From Paenibacillus hemerocallicola (lineage in GTDB: Bacteria > Bacillota > Bacilli > Paenibacillales > NBRC-103111), in NCBI RefSeq assembly GCF_006265175.1, contig NZ_VDCQ01000035.1, positions 29,550 through 93,549 of the forward strand: a stretch of 64,000 nucleotides of DNA, read 5' to 3'. A program made the position numbers and the translations under genes. The notes beneath the pieces were generated by a model. That model had not been told where the DNA came from. It was given only the letters and a program-made list of their open reading frames with translations, and did no database searches. Below are positions 1-7,921 of the stretch, piece by piece; the stretch's first letter is position 1; each line of letters begins with the position of its first letter.

Positions 1-1915
1 CGACAACGGCATCGGTCTGGACCTCTCCCCCGTTCGGCTCAGCCTCGTCGCCGGAAGTCTCCGTCTTCCCTTCTTCCCGTTCCGCATCCGCTGCTTCCAG
101 GTTATCCAGATCGTCAGCCCCCGCCTGATACGCTTCCCAAGCTCGCCGGTACAGCTCGCTTTCCCGCAGGAGCTCGTCGTGCTTCCCGGTATGGACGATT
201 TTCCCTTCATCCATCACGACGATCTGATCGGCATGAACGATCGTCCCCAGGCGGTGAGCGATGGCCACAATCGTCTTCGGCTTGCCAGGCCCCGGTTGCA
301 GCAGCGCGGTCAGCGCATCGCGGATGCGGGCTTCATTTTCCGGATCGACAAGCGCCGTCGCCTCGTCGAGCATGATGATCGGCGCATCCTTCAATACGGC
401 GCGCACCAGACTGATCCGCTGGCGCTGCCCTCCACTGAGCGTCACCCCGCCTTCGCCGACAATCGTCTCGTACCCGTCGGGCAGCTCCCGAATAAACGCA
501 TCGCATGCCGCTTTCCGGGCGGCGGCCCTCACTTCTTCATCAGTCGCGTCCGGCTTGCCGAGCCGGATATTGTCCATCACGGTTCCGCGAAACAGATACG
601 CATCCTGAAACACGAAGGAAACAAGCGCCATCAGCTTGTCCTCCGGGATGTCGCGGACATCGGCTCCGCCAATCGATATCGAGCCGCCGGACACATCCCA
701 AAACCTCGGCAGCAGGCGCGCCATCGTAGTCTTGCCGGCTCCCGACGGCCCGACAAGCGCGGTCATCGTTCCCGGCGGGATATCCAGCGAGACATCCTCC
801 AGCACGTTTTGCCGATTGTAGGCAAATGTGACATGACGGTAACGAATCGTCGTATCATCCGGCAGCAGCGGCCGTTCGGCGGAAGGGATCTCCGCTTCCT
901 CGAGCATCCGGCTTACATTTTTAAGCGAGGCGGACAGGCGAAAAGCCGTCATGCCGCTTGAACGCAGCATCTTGAACAGGGCCGCCCCCACGCCCATCGA
1001 CATAAGCACAAAAAAAATCAGCACCGGAACAGTCGCTTCGCCTTTGGCGATCAGCCACAGTCCGACGGGCACCACGATCAGCAAGGCGGTTCGCGACAGC
1101 AGGACAGCCGCCGTCTTGGCCGGCATGCTCCGGCGCTCGATCGAGGAGATCGCCTCGGAATAAGCGCGAACGGCTTTGGCATAAGCTTCGAACGCATGAT
1201 CGGTGCGCGAGAACGCGCGAATCACCTTCATTCCGTACACATAAGTCAAAATGGCGCCGCTGATAGCCGGTCCCGCCTTGCCGTACCCCGCCTGAATCGG
1301 CTTCAAAATCTTTAAGACGATCCTGTAGCCGACCACCGTCAGTCCGATAAAGCCGAGCACCGCCAGCCCCATGCGCCAGTCCAGCGAGAACATCAGGAGG
1401 AAGGACAGGATCGGCAGCGCCGTGCTTGTGCTGATGTCCGGCAGCAGATGCGCGATCCCTTCCTCCAGCTGCTCCACATCTTCGTTCAGCGTATGTTTGA
1501 TTTTGCCGCTGTCCGTCCGATCGAAGTAGCCGAGCGGCAGCCGGACCAGCTTGTCGGCCAGCGCCATCCGAATGTCGTATACGACATCGTAAGCGACCTT
1601 ATGCGTCCAATCGATCGATACGGCGGTCAAAATCCCCTTCAGACCAATAGACAGCATGGCTATCACGGCGTAAAGCAGCAGCTGCTTTTGGTCGGCAAGC
1701 AGGCTGCCGTCGAGTAACCCTGCACAAATACGGTAAACGACCCAATACGGAACAAGTCCCAGCAGCGTAGCCAGAACCGCAGCCCCGACAGCGCCGGAGA
1801 GCGCAGCCTTGCGTTTTCCCAAAAAGGGCTTCAGTCGGCTCATCGGCGATGGCGGCTTCGTCCGCTTTTCGTCCTGCGCTCCCTTGGTAGATGCGGATGG
1901 TGTCGTAGAAATCAC
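1..1915 (-). CDS. ABC exporter-type half-transporter (membrane domain fused to ATPase), C-terminus cut by window edge
   Basis: An ABC protein with an N-terminal six-helix membrane domain (about residues 30-330) fused to a nucleotide-binding domain. Visible ATPase motifs are the Walker A GPSGAGKTTM near residue 388, the signature LSGGQRQR near 491, Walker B IIMLDEATA near 515 and the H-loop AHRLG near 549. An acidic tail rich in Glu and Asp follows, and the frame is still open at base 1. I chose the GTG at 1915: it lies 4 bases after the stop of the siderophore-binding lipoprotein gene and is preceded by an AGAGG ribosome site, so translation is probably coupled. Half-transporters of this fold next to iron-siderophore binding proteins resemble the IrtAB/YbtPQ group, which import ferric siderophores despite the exporter fold. 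A partner half-transporter would be expected just beyond the left edge. The iron substrate is inferred from context only. Confidence 0.85.
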   Translation of the reverse strand, partial: MISTTPSASTKGAQDEKRTKPPSPMSRLKPFLGKRKAALSGAVGAAVLATLLGLVPYWVVYRICAGLLDGSLLADQKQLLLYAVIAMLSIGLKGILTAVSIDWTHKVAYDVVYDIRMALADKLVRLPLGYFDRTDSGKIKHTLNEDVEQLEEGIAHLLPDISTSTALPILSFLLMFSLDWRMGLAVLGFIGLTVVGYRIVLKILKPIQAGYGKAGPAISGAILTYVYGMKVIRAFSRTDHAFEAYAKAVRAYSEAISSIERRSMPAKTAAVLLSRTALLIVVPVGLWLIAKGEATVPVLIFFVLMSMGVGAALFKMLRSSGMTAFRLSASLKNVSRMLEEAEIPSAERPLLPDDTTIRYRHVTFAYNRQNVLEDVSLDIPPGTMTALVGPSGAGKTTMARLLPRFWDVSGGSISIGGADVRDIPEDKLMALVSFVFQDAYLFRGTVMDNIRLGKPDATDEEVRAAARKAACDAFIRELPDGYETIVGEGGVTLSGGQRQRISLVRAVLKDAPIIMLDEATALVDPENEARIRDALTALLQPGPGKPKTIVAIAHRLGTIVHADQIVVMDEGKIVHTGKHDELLRESELYRRAWEAYQAGADDLDNLEAADAEREEGKTETSGDEAEPNGGEVQTDAVV

Positions 1916-1919
1916 CCTC

Positions 1920-2957
1920 TCACTTTTTTTCCATCGCTTTGATGATCGATTCCAAACCGTATTGCTGGCCGATCGGGCCCAGGCCCATGGCGAGCTCTCC
2001 ATTTAATGCGTACACCTGTTTTTCTTTCACGGCCTTGAGCGATTTCCATACCTCGCTCTTCTCCCACTCGTCCGTCAATGCCGCCAAAGATTTGTTCGTG
2101 TAGTTGAAGTAACCGAGCACGAGATGATCCGGATTGATCACGCTTAAGCCTTCCAGCGTAATTTGTCCATTGGCCGGCATATTTTCCGACGTTTTCGGCA
2201 GCGTCAGGCCCAGTCCGTCATAATAGGGCAGCAAGGTGTTCGGTTGCATGACGTAAACCGCCTTATCGCGAACCTGCACGAACAAGACCGATTCGCCTTG
2301 TCTGACGGCAAGCTTTTGCTTTCCTGCCTTCTGTGTGGCGGCAAACTTTTCGATCAGCTCCGCCGCTCGCTTCTCCTGTCCCAGAAAACTGCCGATCAGC
2401 GAAACGACCTTCGGCCATTCGGTCCGCGTGTTGATCGACTCCTCGTCGATCCAGACGACTTGGGCGATTTGCTCCAGCTGCTCCTTGATCGCCAGATTCG
2501 TTTTGCTGCCCGCAATGATCAGATTGGGACCGTAGCTCAGCAGCGCCTCCAGATTGACCTTTGTCCCCTCGCCCACAATCTTGAATTCCTTGAACTTATC
2601 GACATGCGGCTTCAACTGCTCCGACTCCAGCACCGAATTGGCGGCGGCGAAAGGAAGCGTCACCCCTACCGACGGCTGATCGAAGGGCAGCATCATCTCA
2701 ACAAGCTGCCACGAAGCCAGCGCCACCTTCTGGGGCCGCTTCTCTATCGTAACGCCGCCTCCGGCGCTTTCCACCTTGCGGGGAAACGTATCGTCCGTCT
2801 TCGAAGCTTCCTTCGGCTGCGCCGCCGCTCCCGCCGCAGTGTCCCCGCTCCCAGCTGCCGTGTCATTCGGCTCCTGCGCTTGCTGGCTGGACGAGCACGC
2901 TGCCGCCAGCAGAATCATAAAGATCATTGCAAACATGCCTATCGCTTTCCGGCTCAT
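1920..2957 (-). CDS. Iron-siderophore ABC transporter substrate-binding lipoprotein
   Basis: A 345-residue periplasmic-binding-protein-like lipoprotein of the FecB/FhuD class (class III fold). The signal peptide ends in the lipobox LLAAAC, with the lipidated cysteine at residue 21, followed by a Ser/Gln/Ala-rich linker. The mature part carries typical family stretches such as RPQKVALASWQLVEMM and YGPNLIIAGSKTN. The open frame extends upstream to 3113, but ATG 2957 has a good AGGAGAGG site, begins the signal peptide directly, and lies downstream of a Fur-box-like sequence. The AraC gene upstream and the ABC half-transporter downstream, 4 bases away, form one minus-strand iron-uptake unit. It probably delivers a ferric siderophore to a membrane transporter; which siderophore cannot be told. 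Confidence 0.9.
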   Translation of the reverse strand: MSRKAIGMFAMIFMILLAAACSSSQQAQEPNDTAAGSGDTAAGAAAQPKEASKTDDTFPRKVESAGGGVTIEKRPQKVALASWQLVEMMLPFDQPSVGVTLPFAAANSVLESEQLKPHVDKFKEFKIVGEGTKVNLEALLSYGPNLIIAGSKTNLAIKEQLEQIAQVVWIDEESINTRTEWPKVVSLIGSFLGQEKRAAELIEKFAATQKAGKQKLAVRQGESVLFVQVRDKAVYVMQPNTLLPYYDGLGLTLPKTSENMPANGQITLEGLSVINPDHLVLGYFNYTNKSLAALTDEWEKSEVWKSLKAVKEKQVYALNGELAMGLGPIGQQYGLESIIKAMEKK

Positions 2958-2997
2958 GGTTCCTCTCCTGTCCCCTCGAATCATAATATAATGAAAA

Positions 2998-3012
2998 TGA
3001 TAATGATTATCG
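2998..3012. promoter_or_regulatory. Fur-box-like operator upstream of the siderophore-binding lipoprotein gene
   Basis: TGATAATGATTATCG matches 14 of 15 positions of the Bacillus 7-1-7 Fur box TGATAATNATTATCA. It lies about 40 bases upstream of the lipoprotein start at 2957, so iron-dependent repression is likely. Confidence 0.8.
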
Positions 3013-3143
3013 TTATTGATTCTAGCGCAAGAGAGGCCCAATAGGAATGGCATATATGCTGCAATTTTGATGTGATTAATTCGGTATCGGCATCGCCGCT
3101 GGCGCGAATCCAATCGGCTGGAGTCGTTCGAGTGACAGCACGA

Positions 3144-3965
3144 TTAGTTCGATCTGTCCGATGCTTTCAGCTCCCTCGGCGATACTCCCCTGTATTTCTT
3201 GAATATTTTGCTGAATTGATACGGATCGTTGTAGCCGACGCATTTCCCGATTTCCCGGATCGACGCGTTTGTCGTCAGCAGCATCTTCTCCGCCAGATGG
3301 ATTCGACGCCGAATGATATAGTGAATCGGACTGACCCCGGCCACCTTGAAAAACAGCTCGGCAAAATATTTCGGACTCATGCCGCAGCGGCTCGCCAAGC
3401 TGAACAAGGAATGCGTCTCCTGAATATGGAGATGAATATAAGCGATCGTTTCCTCGATAATGTCCCGATGATCGTTCGCCTGCAGTTTTTTGGCAGCCAG
3501 CCTCATCTCGTTCAGGAACTGGTAAAACAACGTCTTCAGCTGCAGCTCCGATTGAATGTCTCCCCGGGCCGCCGTCTCGCTCATTTGATCCAGAAGGGCA
3601 TACAAATGCGGGCATTCCCCGATTACGAGCCGGTAATGCCTGTATGCATCCTTGCCCTGCAAGCCCGGAGACAGATGCCCCGTATACAGGACGCGATAAA
3701 ATTCGAATGTTTCGTCTCCGATGTTCCAGGCGTGGATCCACATATCGGCGGAACTGTGAACGACGGTTCCCGGCTTCAGGTCATACGTATGCTGGTCGAG
3801 CACGAGCTTGCCCTCCCCCCGCTTCGTAATCGTGAACGAGGGCGTTACGCTTCGGTAAGCGTTGGACAGTTCATTCGGTCCTTTTACAAAATGGGCGACC
3901 GGACCGATCTTGAAGCTGTAATCGGCCCACTGCTTCGAAAGCACATTCCAATCAATGTCCGTCAT
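3144..3965 (-). CDS. AraC-family transcriptional regulator, iron-locus associated
   Basis: A 273-residue regulator with an N-terminal cupin-like sensing region and a C-terminal double helix-turn-helix of the AraC family (about residues 170-273; recognition-region stretches SLASRCGMSPKYFAELFF and IREIGKCVGYNDPYQFSKIFKKYRGVSPREL). It starts at ATG 3965 with GGCGG 8 bases upstream; an ATG 5 bases earlier is out of frame. It sits directly upstream of the siderophore-binding lipoprotein gene on the same strand, and a Fur-box-like site lies just ahead of it. AraC proteins in siderophore loci (for example YbtA and the Btr-type regulators) often activate uptake genes when the ferric siderophore enters the cell; that role is proposed here by analogy. 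Confidence 0.85.
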   Translation of the reverse strand: MTDIDWNVLSKQWADYSFKIGPVAHFVKGPNELSNAYRSVTPSFTITKRGEGKLVLDQHTYDLKPGTVVHSSADMWIHAWNIGDETFEFYRVLYTGHLSPGLQGKDAYRHYRLVIGECPHLYALLDQMSETAARGDIQSELQLKTLFYQFLNEMRLAAKKLQANDHRDIIEETIAYIHLHIQETHSLFSLASRCGMSPKYFAELFFKVAGVSPIHYIIRRRIHLAEKMLLTTNASIREIGKCVGYNDPYQFSKIFKKYRGVSPRELKASDRSN

Positions 3966-4010
3966 TCCATACGCCGCCTTTCATTATGGCATTGCTCCTT
4001 CGATTATAAA

Positions 4011-4025
4011 TGATAACCATTCTCA
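4011..4025. promoter_or_regulatory. Fur-box-like operator upstream of the AraC gene
   Basis: TGATAACCATTCTCA matches 12 of 15 positions of the Fur consensus and lies about 45 bases upstream of the AraC start at 3965. An AT-rich half-site-like run (AAAATGAAAATG) follows. Iron-repressed expression of the regulator is plausible. Confidence 0.6.
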
Positions 4026-4159
4026 TTAAAATGAAAATGTGCTGCGATCCCAGAAAAAGCGAAGCATGCGCATCGAATTGCGACGTTTAATCATGAACGG
4101 GCACGTGTAATAGATAGAGCAAAGACGAATAGCTGTCAATCGACGAGGCTGAACCTTTT

Positions 4160-4406
4160 ATGTTCAAACGCATGGACGAAATCGCGATCGAGATTCCGGA
4201 AGTCGAGAAGCCGGATCCCAATGCTGCGGCAGTCGTACAAGAGTTGTTGGGCGGCAAGTTCGGGGAAATGTCGACTTGGAGCCGTCAAAGACTCGCGTCT
4301 GTCGTATCATTTTCTCGCCGGTGCCCAGGGCGCGATGCCTTTCGACTCGATGGGGAATCCGTGGACGGGAGCCAACGTTTTCAACAGCGGCAATCTCGTG
4401 GAATAA
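4160..4406 (+). pseudogene. Manganese catalase remnant with internal deletion and frameshift
   Basis: The first frame from ATG 4160 gives MFKRMDEIAIEIPEVEKPDP and then NAAAVVQELLGGKFGEMST, which is the N-terminus of non-haem manganese catalases. Near 4280 this jumps, in a different frame, to a block containing YHFLAGAQGAMPFDSMGNPW and ANVFNSGNLVE, which belongs in the middle of the same family, and then stops. Most of the four-helix dimanganese core and the whole C-terminal third are missing, so no active enzyme can be made. Intact members are roughly 270-300 residues; about 80 codons remain. The gene was probably lost by deletion. Confidence 0.85.
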
Positions 4407-4473
4407 CGAAGCCGCAAAATGGAACTCCGTCATCCCGTGCTCCACTTCATACACCAAAATATATTTTATGAAC

Positions 4474-4508
4474 AAAAGAAAAAAGAGTGAAGAATTACGC
4501 TTCACTCT
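4474..4508 (-). terminator. Rho-independent terminator of locus A (after the beta-helix gene)
   Basis: AGAGTGAAG (4484-4492) pairs perfectly with CTTCACTCT (4500-4508) across a 7-base loop. On the minus strand the stem is followed by TTTTTTCTTTTG. It lies about 60 bases past the stop of the beta-helix gene and closes the minus-strand operon. Confidence 0.85.
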
Positions 4509-4566
4509 AATTGCCGGCAATCCCTAATATTTTTGATATCGGCTCATCCCTTGAACCGGGCCATCC

Positions 4567-6540
4567 CTAATAGCCGAGCACCGTAATATAGAAGTCAGCG
4601 TCGACCGGAGTATCGCTCGTATCGGCAATCCGCACCCGAAAACCGTTCGTGGCGGACGATACGATTGAATAGACGAGTGCCGCTCCGCCCTTCGCGGTTA
4701 CTTGCGGAACGACGCTGTCCGCCGAGCTTAACGATTCGATCAGGACGACGTCGACCAAGCCGGTTCCGACTCTCGTCACGGAGGCGATCCCCTTTCCCGC
4801 CTTCAAAATGGCGCCGGTGCCGCTAAGCTGGATATGGCCATGGGCGACCGGCGTCAAAAACCACGACCCTCCGGCTTCGTTGGCCGCCGTGTTCACCTTC
4901 GCGTTCATCGCTCCATAGAAGGCGTTGTCTTTCCCGACCTTGACTCCGTAGCCGGACGCCGGGGCCGTAAGCGATACGCCGGCTGTCATAAATGATTGAT
5001 CCCGATTGCGAAACGTGTTGCCGTCAATAACACCGCTTACGTTGGCGGAGGCAACGAGTACCCCGAAAGCGACATTGTAGTCGCTCACCTGAACGTTGTC
5101 TACGACATTGCCCGTGAAGGTGAAATCCTTGACCATATTCCGCAGCGTAAGAGCCGACCGCAGCGAATTGCGGAACACATTCCCGCTGATGGTCACATTC
5201 TCGAAGAAAGAGACGCTGACCGCTCCGTCGTTCGGGTGGTAGCCGTAGCCTTGGATGTAATTGTCCGACACGATCAGGCTGCGCCCGACCAGATCGTCCG
5301 TCCCGCCAGGGCTGAAGGCGGTAATGGCGGCTCTCCGGTACGGGTCCGACGGCTCGAGTAGCAGCTCGTTGCCGACGCATGCGATGTTGCGCGGCGGAGC
5401 TTTGCCATTCGTATCATTGGAGCCGCCCTCGTCGATGCCGATGGCGATATACGATCCCCGCGTCACGTTGCCGATGAACCGGATGTTGCGCCCCCCGTGG
5501 GTGTCCAGCGACTTCCATGTCGTTGCTCCCTCGACACGGTTGAAGGCGATATCCACGTTATCCGACGGTCGGCCGATCGTCAAGTTCGGATCCGGCACGC
5601 TCGTACTGCCGTGAAGCCGCGTGACGGCGATGCCATACACATTGTAATTCGGCTTTGCGCCCGCAAAGCCGGGGGACAGATGCTGTATCGTATTGCCGAT
5701 GCACTTGCCGTCGACGATGCCGTACAAGCGGATTCCGTCCCGGCCGCACCTGCGGATCCTGTTGTTGGTTGCGCGGAAAAAGGTGACGTTGTCGGCGATA
5801 ATGCCCGATTGGGCGAATCCCTCGATCCGGCAATTCTCGATGAAGATCCGCTCCCCCACGTCGGTAAGCGCTTGCATTTGACTGGCACCGTAACCGAGAA
5901 TGGCCCGCTGATACCACCGGCCCCGTATATCGATGCCGATATTTTCGGCGTATTGGGCGTTCCAGATCGCGGCATCCTGATCTCCGTTTACCCAGTCGGG
6001 AACGCCCGTGCCGTACCAAGGACCGCGTATGTCGAAGCCGTCGATCGCGATGTCCTTGCTTCCGGGCGCGACGGCGAAGCCCGCGTTGGCGCCCGGATTC
6101 GGCTGCAGGATGATCACTTCCCCTTCCGCCACCAAGCGGGTGCCGGATCGGATGATCGGCGTGCCGCCCGTAAAATTGTAAGTACCCGGCGAGAAGCGGA
6201 TCGTCCTTCCTTGCGCGGCGTCGAGGGCCGCCTGCACATCCGCGTAATTTTTGCCGCCGGTGTAGGTCAGCGTCCCCAGCAAACCGGCTACCGTTCCTCC
6301 GCTGTAGCCGATGAGCCCCGCTCCTTTTGCCGGATCGGTCCCGTTTGCCAGATCGGCGGCCAACTGCTCGCAGCAGTCATCCATCAGCTCCAAACCGTCG
6401 CCATAGACGGATTTCGTTACGGAACCGGGCATAGCTGCGGCGGAATACCCGAAGCTTGCCGCCGAGGCGGCTCCCGCCATGGCCATCGCCATCCCGGAAA
6501 GCAACTTGCGGCGGCTGATCGTCGTCTTGTTTTCGGACAT
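4567..6540 (-). CDS. Tat-exported right-handed beta-helix protein
   Basis: A 657-residue protein beginning with a twin-arginine signal (SRRKLLSG then an Ala/Met-rich hydrophobic run), so it is probably exported folded through Tat. The middle (about residues 150-560) consists of repeating short strands such as NIRFIGNVTRGSY, ALTLRNMVKDFTFTGNVV and NVTISGNVFRNS, typical of parallel beta-helix (pectate-lyase/Beta_helix) proteins. ATG 6540 is preferred over the GTG two codons upstream because AGGAGG lies 8 bases before the ATG and only 2 before the GTG. It follows the solute-binding lipoprotein gene by 26 bases and is last in the operon. A polysaccharide lyase, hydrolase or epimerase role is likely, but the family and substrate cannot be fixed. 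Confidence 0.8.
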   Translation of the reverse strand: MSENKTTISRRKLLSGMAMAMAGAASAASFGYSAAAMPGSVTKSVYGDGLELMDDCCEQLAADLANGTDPAKGAGLIGYSGGTVAGLLGTLTYTGGKNYADVQAALDAAQGRTIRFSPGTYNFTGGTPIIRSGTRLVAEGEVIILQPNPGANAGFAVAPGSKDIAIDGFDIRGPWYGTGVPDWVNGDQDAAIWNAQYAENIGIDIRGRWYQRAILGYGASQMQALTDVGERIFIENCRIEGFAQSGIIADNVTFFRATNNRIRRCGRDGIRLYGIVDGKCIGNTIQHLSPGFAGAKPNYNVYGIAVTRLHGSTSVPDPNLTIGRPSDNVDIAFNRVEGATTWKSLDTHGGRNIRFIGNVTRGSYIAIGIDEGGSNDTNGKAPPRNIACVGNELLLEPSDPYRRAAITAFSPGGTDDLVGRSLIVSDNYIQGYGYHPNDGAVSVSFFENVTISGNVFRNSLRSALTLRNMVKDFTFTGNVVDNVQVSDYNVAFGVLVASANVSGVIDGNTFRNRDQSFMTAGVSLTAPASGYGVKVGKDNAFYGAMNAKVNTAANEAGGSWFLTPVAHGHIQLSGTGAILKAGKGIASVTRVGTGLVDVVLIESLSSADSVVPQVTAKGGAALVYSIVSSATNGFRVRIADTSDTPVDADFYITVLGY

Positions 6541-6566
6541 TTGCACGACCTCCTATTCATGGACAT

Positions 6567-7907
6567 TCACTTTTTCAATTCCGCCGCAATTAACTTTGCG
6601 GCATCCTCATCCGCCTGGCGCAGTGCCGTATTCAAATCGAGCTCTCCCTTTTGCAGCTTCAGTCCGTAGGTCGTGTACAGATCGATCAGCTTTGCGTCGT
6701 AAAGCGCTTTGGGAGCGTTCGGCGCAAATTTTTTCTCAAACACGGCCTTCAGGTTTTTATCCTTGAACGGCGATTCCGTTCCGAACGTTTTCAACACGTC
6801 GTCGCTTTTCAGCACCGGCATAATGCCTTTTCGGGCCAATTCCATCTGAAACTCGTCGGACACCATATATTTCAATACTTCCATTGCGGCCGCCTTGCTC
6901 TTGGACGTTTTCGTAATGCCGAAGTAGGTCGGATAAGAAGGTGAGCCCGTATTCGGGAGGTTGGTGAAAGAGGGCAATGCGACGATATCCCAGTTGAATG
7001 CCTTTAGCTGCTGCTCCCATGCGTAGATCAAGCTGGACAAATAAGGAAACATCGCTACCCTCTGCTTATCGGTAAAGTCGTATATATCCGGAATTTTCCC
7101 CGATGTTTTCATGTAATCGGTGACGACCGGATCCTGGAAAGGGTCCATGAACAGAGTTTGGTAGAACGTTTTCCAGCGCTCGTCCTTATTGATCGTCGGC
7201 GCGTTGGCAGCCAGATCGGCATTCGGGATCGAGAGCGGATTCAGCCGGAACATATGCTTCTGGGAATGGGTCAAGCCGAAATAGGAAACGCCGCCTTCGC
7301 TGCGGGCCATCTTCTTTGCCGTCGCGATCGTTTCCTCCCAAGTGGCGTTCGATTTCGGATACGGTACGCCGAACTTGTCGAAAAGCGTCTTGTTGTAATA
7401 AAGGACGAGATTGCTGGTGAAGATGGGCAAACCGTACATTTTCCCGCCGGAAGCCTGCTTCACCGCTTCGATAATGGTCGGCTCGAACTTGTTCAGGTCG
7501 ACCTTGTGCTCGCGGATCAGGTCGGTCATGTCGTACTCGAGCGCGGCCGGCATCATGAAGTTCTCATAATTCCCGATCGATTGGAAGAAAATGTCGAACG
7601 TAGTGTTGGTCGCAATCATTTGCTCTAGCGTGATGCCTTGGCTTTGAATGTACTTGATCGTATATTCGGGAAACTTCTGGCGCAGCGTATTGCCGAAACG
7701 GTAGTCGAAGCTTTCCGTCGGATCGTTGTTGTTCGAATAAAACACGACTTCCGCCGGTTCTCTTTTGACAGGCGTTTGCGCCTCCGGCCGGGCGGAATCC
7801 GAATCGGATCCCCCCCGCTTTCCTCCGTTTTCGCCCGAGCAGGCCGACGCCAATACTACGGTGGCAAGCATAATTGCAACCGGTGCGACATTCTTTTTGG
7901 CAAACAT
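6567..7907 (-). CDS. Orphan extracellular solute-binding lipoprotein (locus A)
   Basis: A 446-residue lipoprotein of the SBP_bac_1 family of carbohydrate ABC transporters. The signal peptide ends in LASAC, and the mature part starts with a charged Gly/Ser linker and EPAEVVFYSNN. I chose ATG 7907, with GGGGGAG 6 bases upstream, rather than the ATG at 7925 that overlaps the preceding stop. No ABC permease or ATPase gene lies in this locus. It is closely related to the binding proteins at 44050-45390 and 50761-52095: shared blocks include KFPEYTIKYIQ and the C-terminal AAMEVLKYMVSDEFQ. It sits between the heparinase-like gene and the beta-helix gene, suggesting it captures oligosaccharides released by these enzymes. 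Confidence 0.88.
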   Translation of the reverse strand: MFAKKNVAPVAIMLATVVLASACSGENGGKRGGSDSDSARPEAQTPVKREPAEVVFYSNNNDPTESFDYRFGNTLRQKFPEYTIKYIQSQGITLEQMIATNTTFDIFFQSIGNYENFMMPAALEYDMTDLIREHKVDLNKFEPTIIEAVKQASGGKMYGLPIFTSNLVLYYNKTLFDKFGVPYPKSNATWEETIATAKKMARSEGGVSYFGLTHSQKHMFRLNPLSIPNADLAANAPTINKDERWKTFYQTLFMDPFQDPVVTDYMKTSGKIPDIYDFTDKQRVAMFPYLSSLIYAWEQQLKAFNWDIVALPSFTNLPNTGSPSYPTYFGITKTSKSKAAAMEVLKYMVSDEFQMELARKGIMPVLKSDDVLKTFGTESPFKDKNLKAVFEKKFAPNAPKALYDAKLIDLYTTYGLKLQKGELDLNTALRQADEDAAKLIAAELKK

Positions 7908-7921
7908 GTCGAACTCCCCCT

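Noticed and set aside
179..961. Long plus-strand open frame opposite the ABC transporter gene
   Set aside because: It mirrors the minus-strand ABC ATPase, whose Walker and signature motifs are unmistakable; the plus frame has no recognisable domain. Similar antisense frames at 2163-3044, 5497-6669, 8099-9157, 9473-10435, 31216-32160, 42300-43319, 48658-49848 and 55668-57065 were dropped for the same reason.
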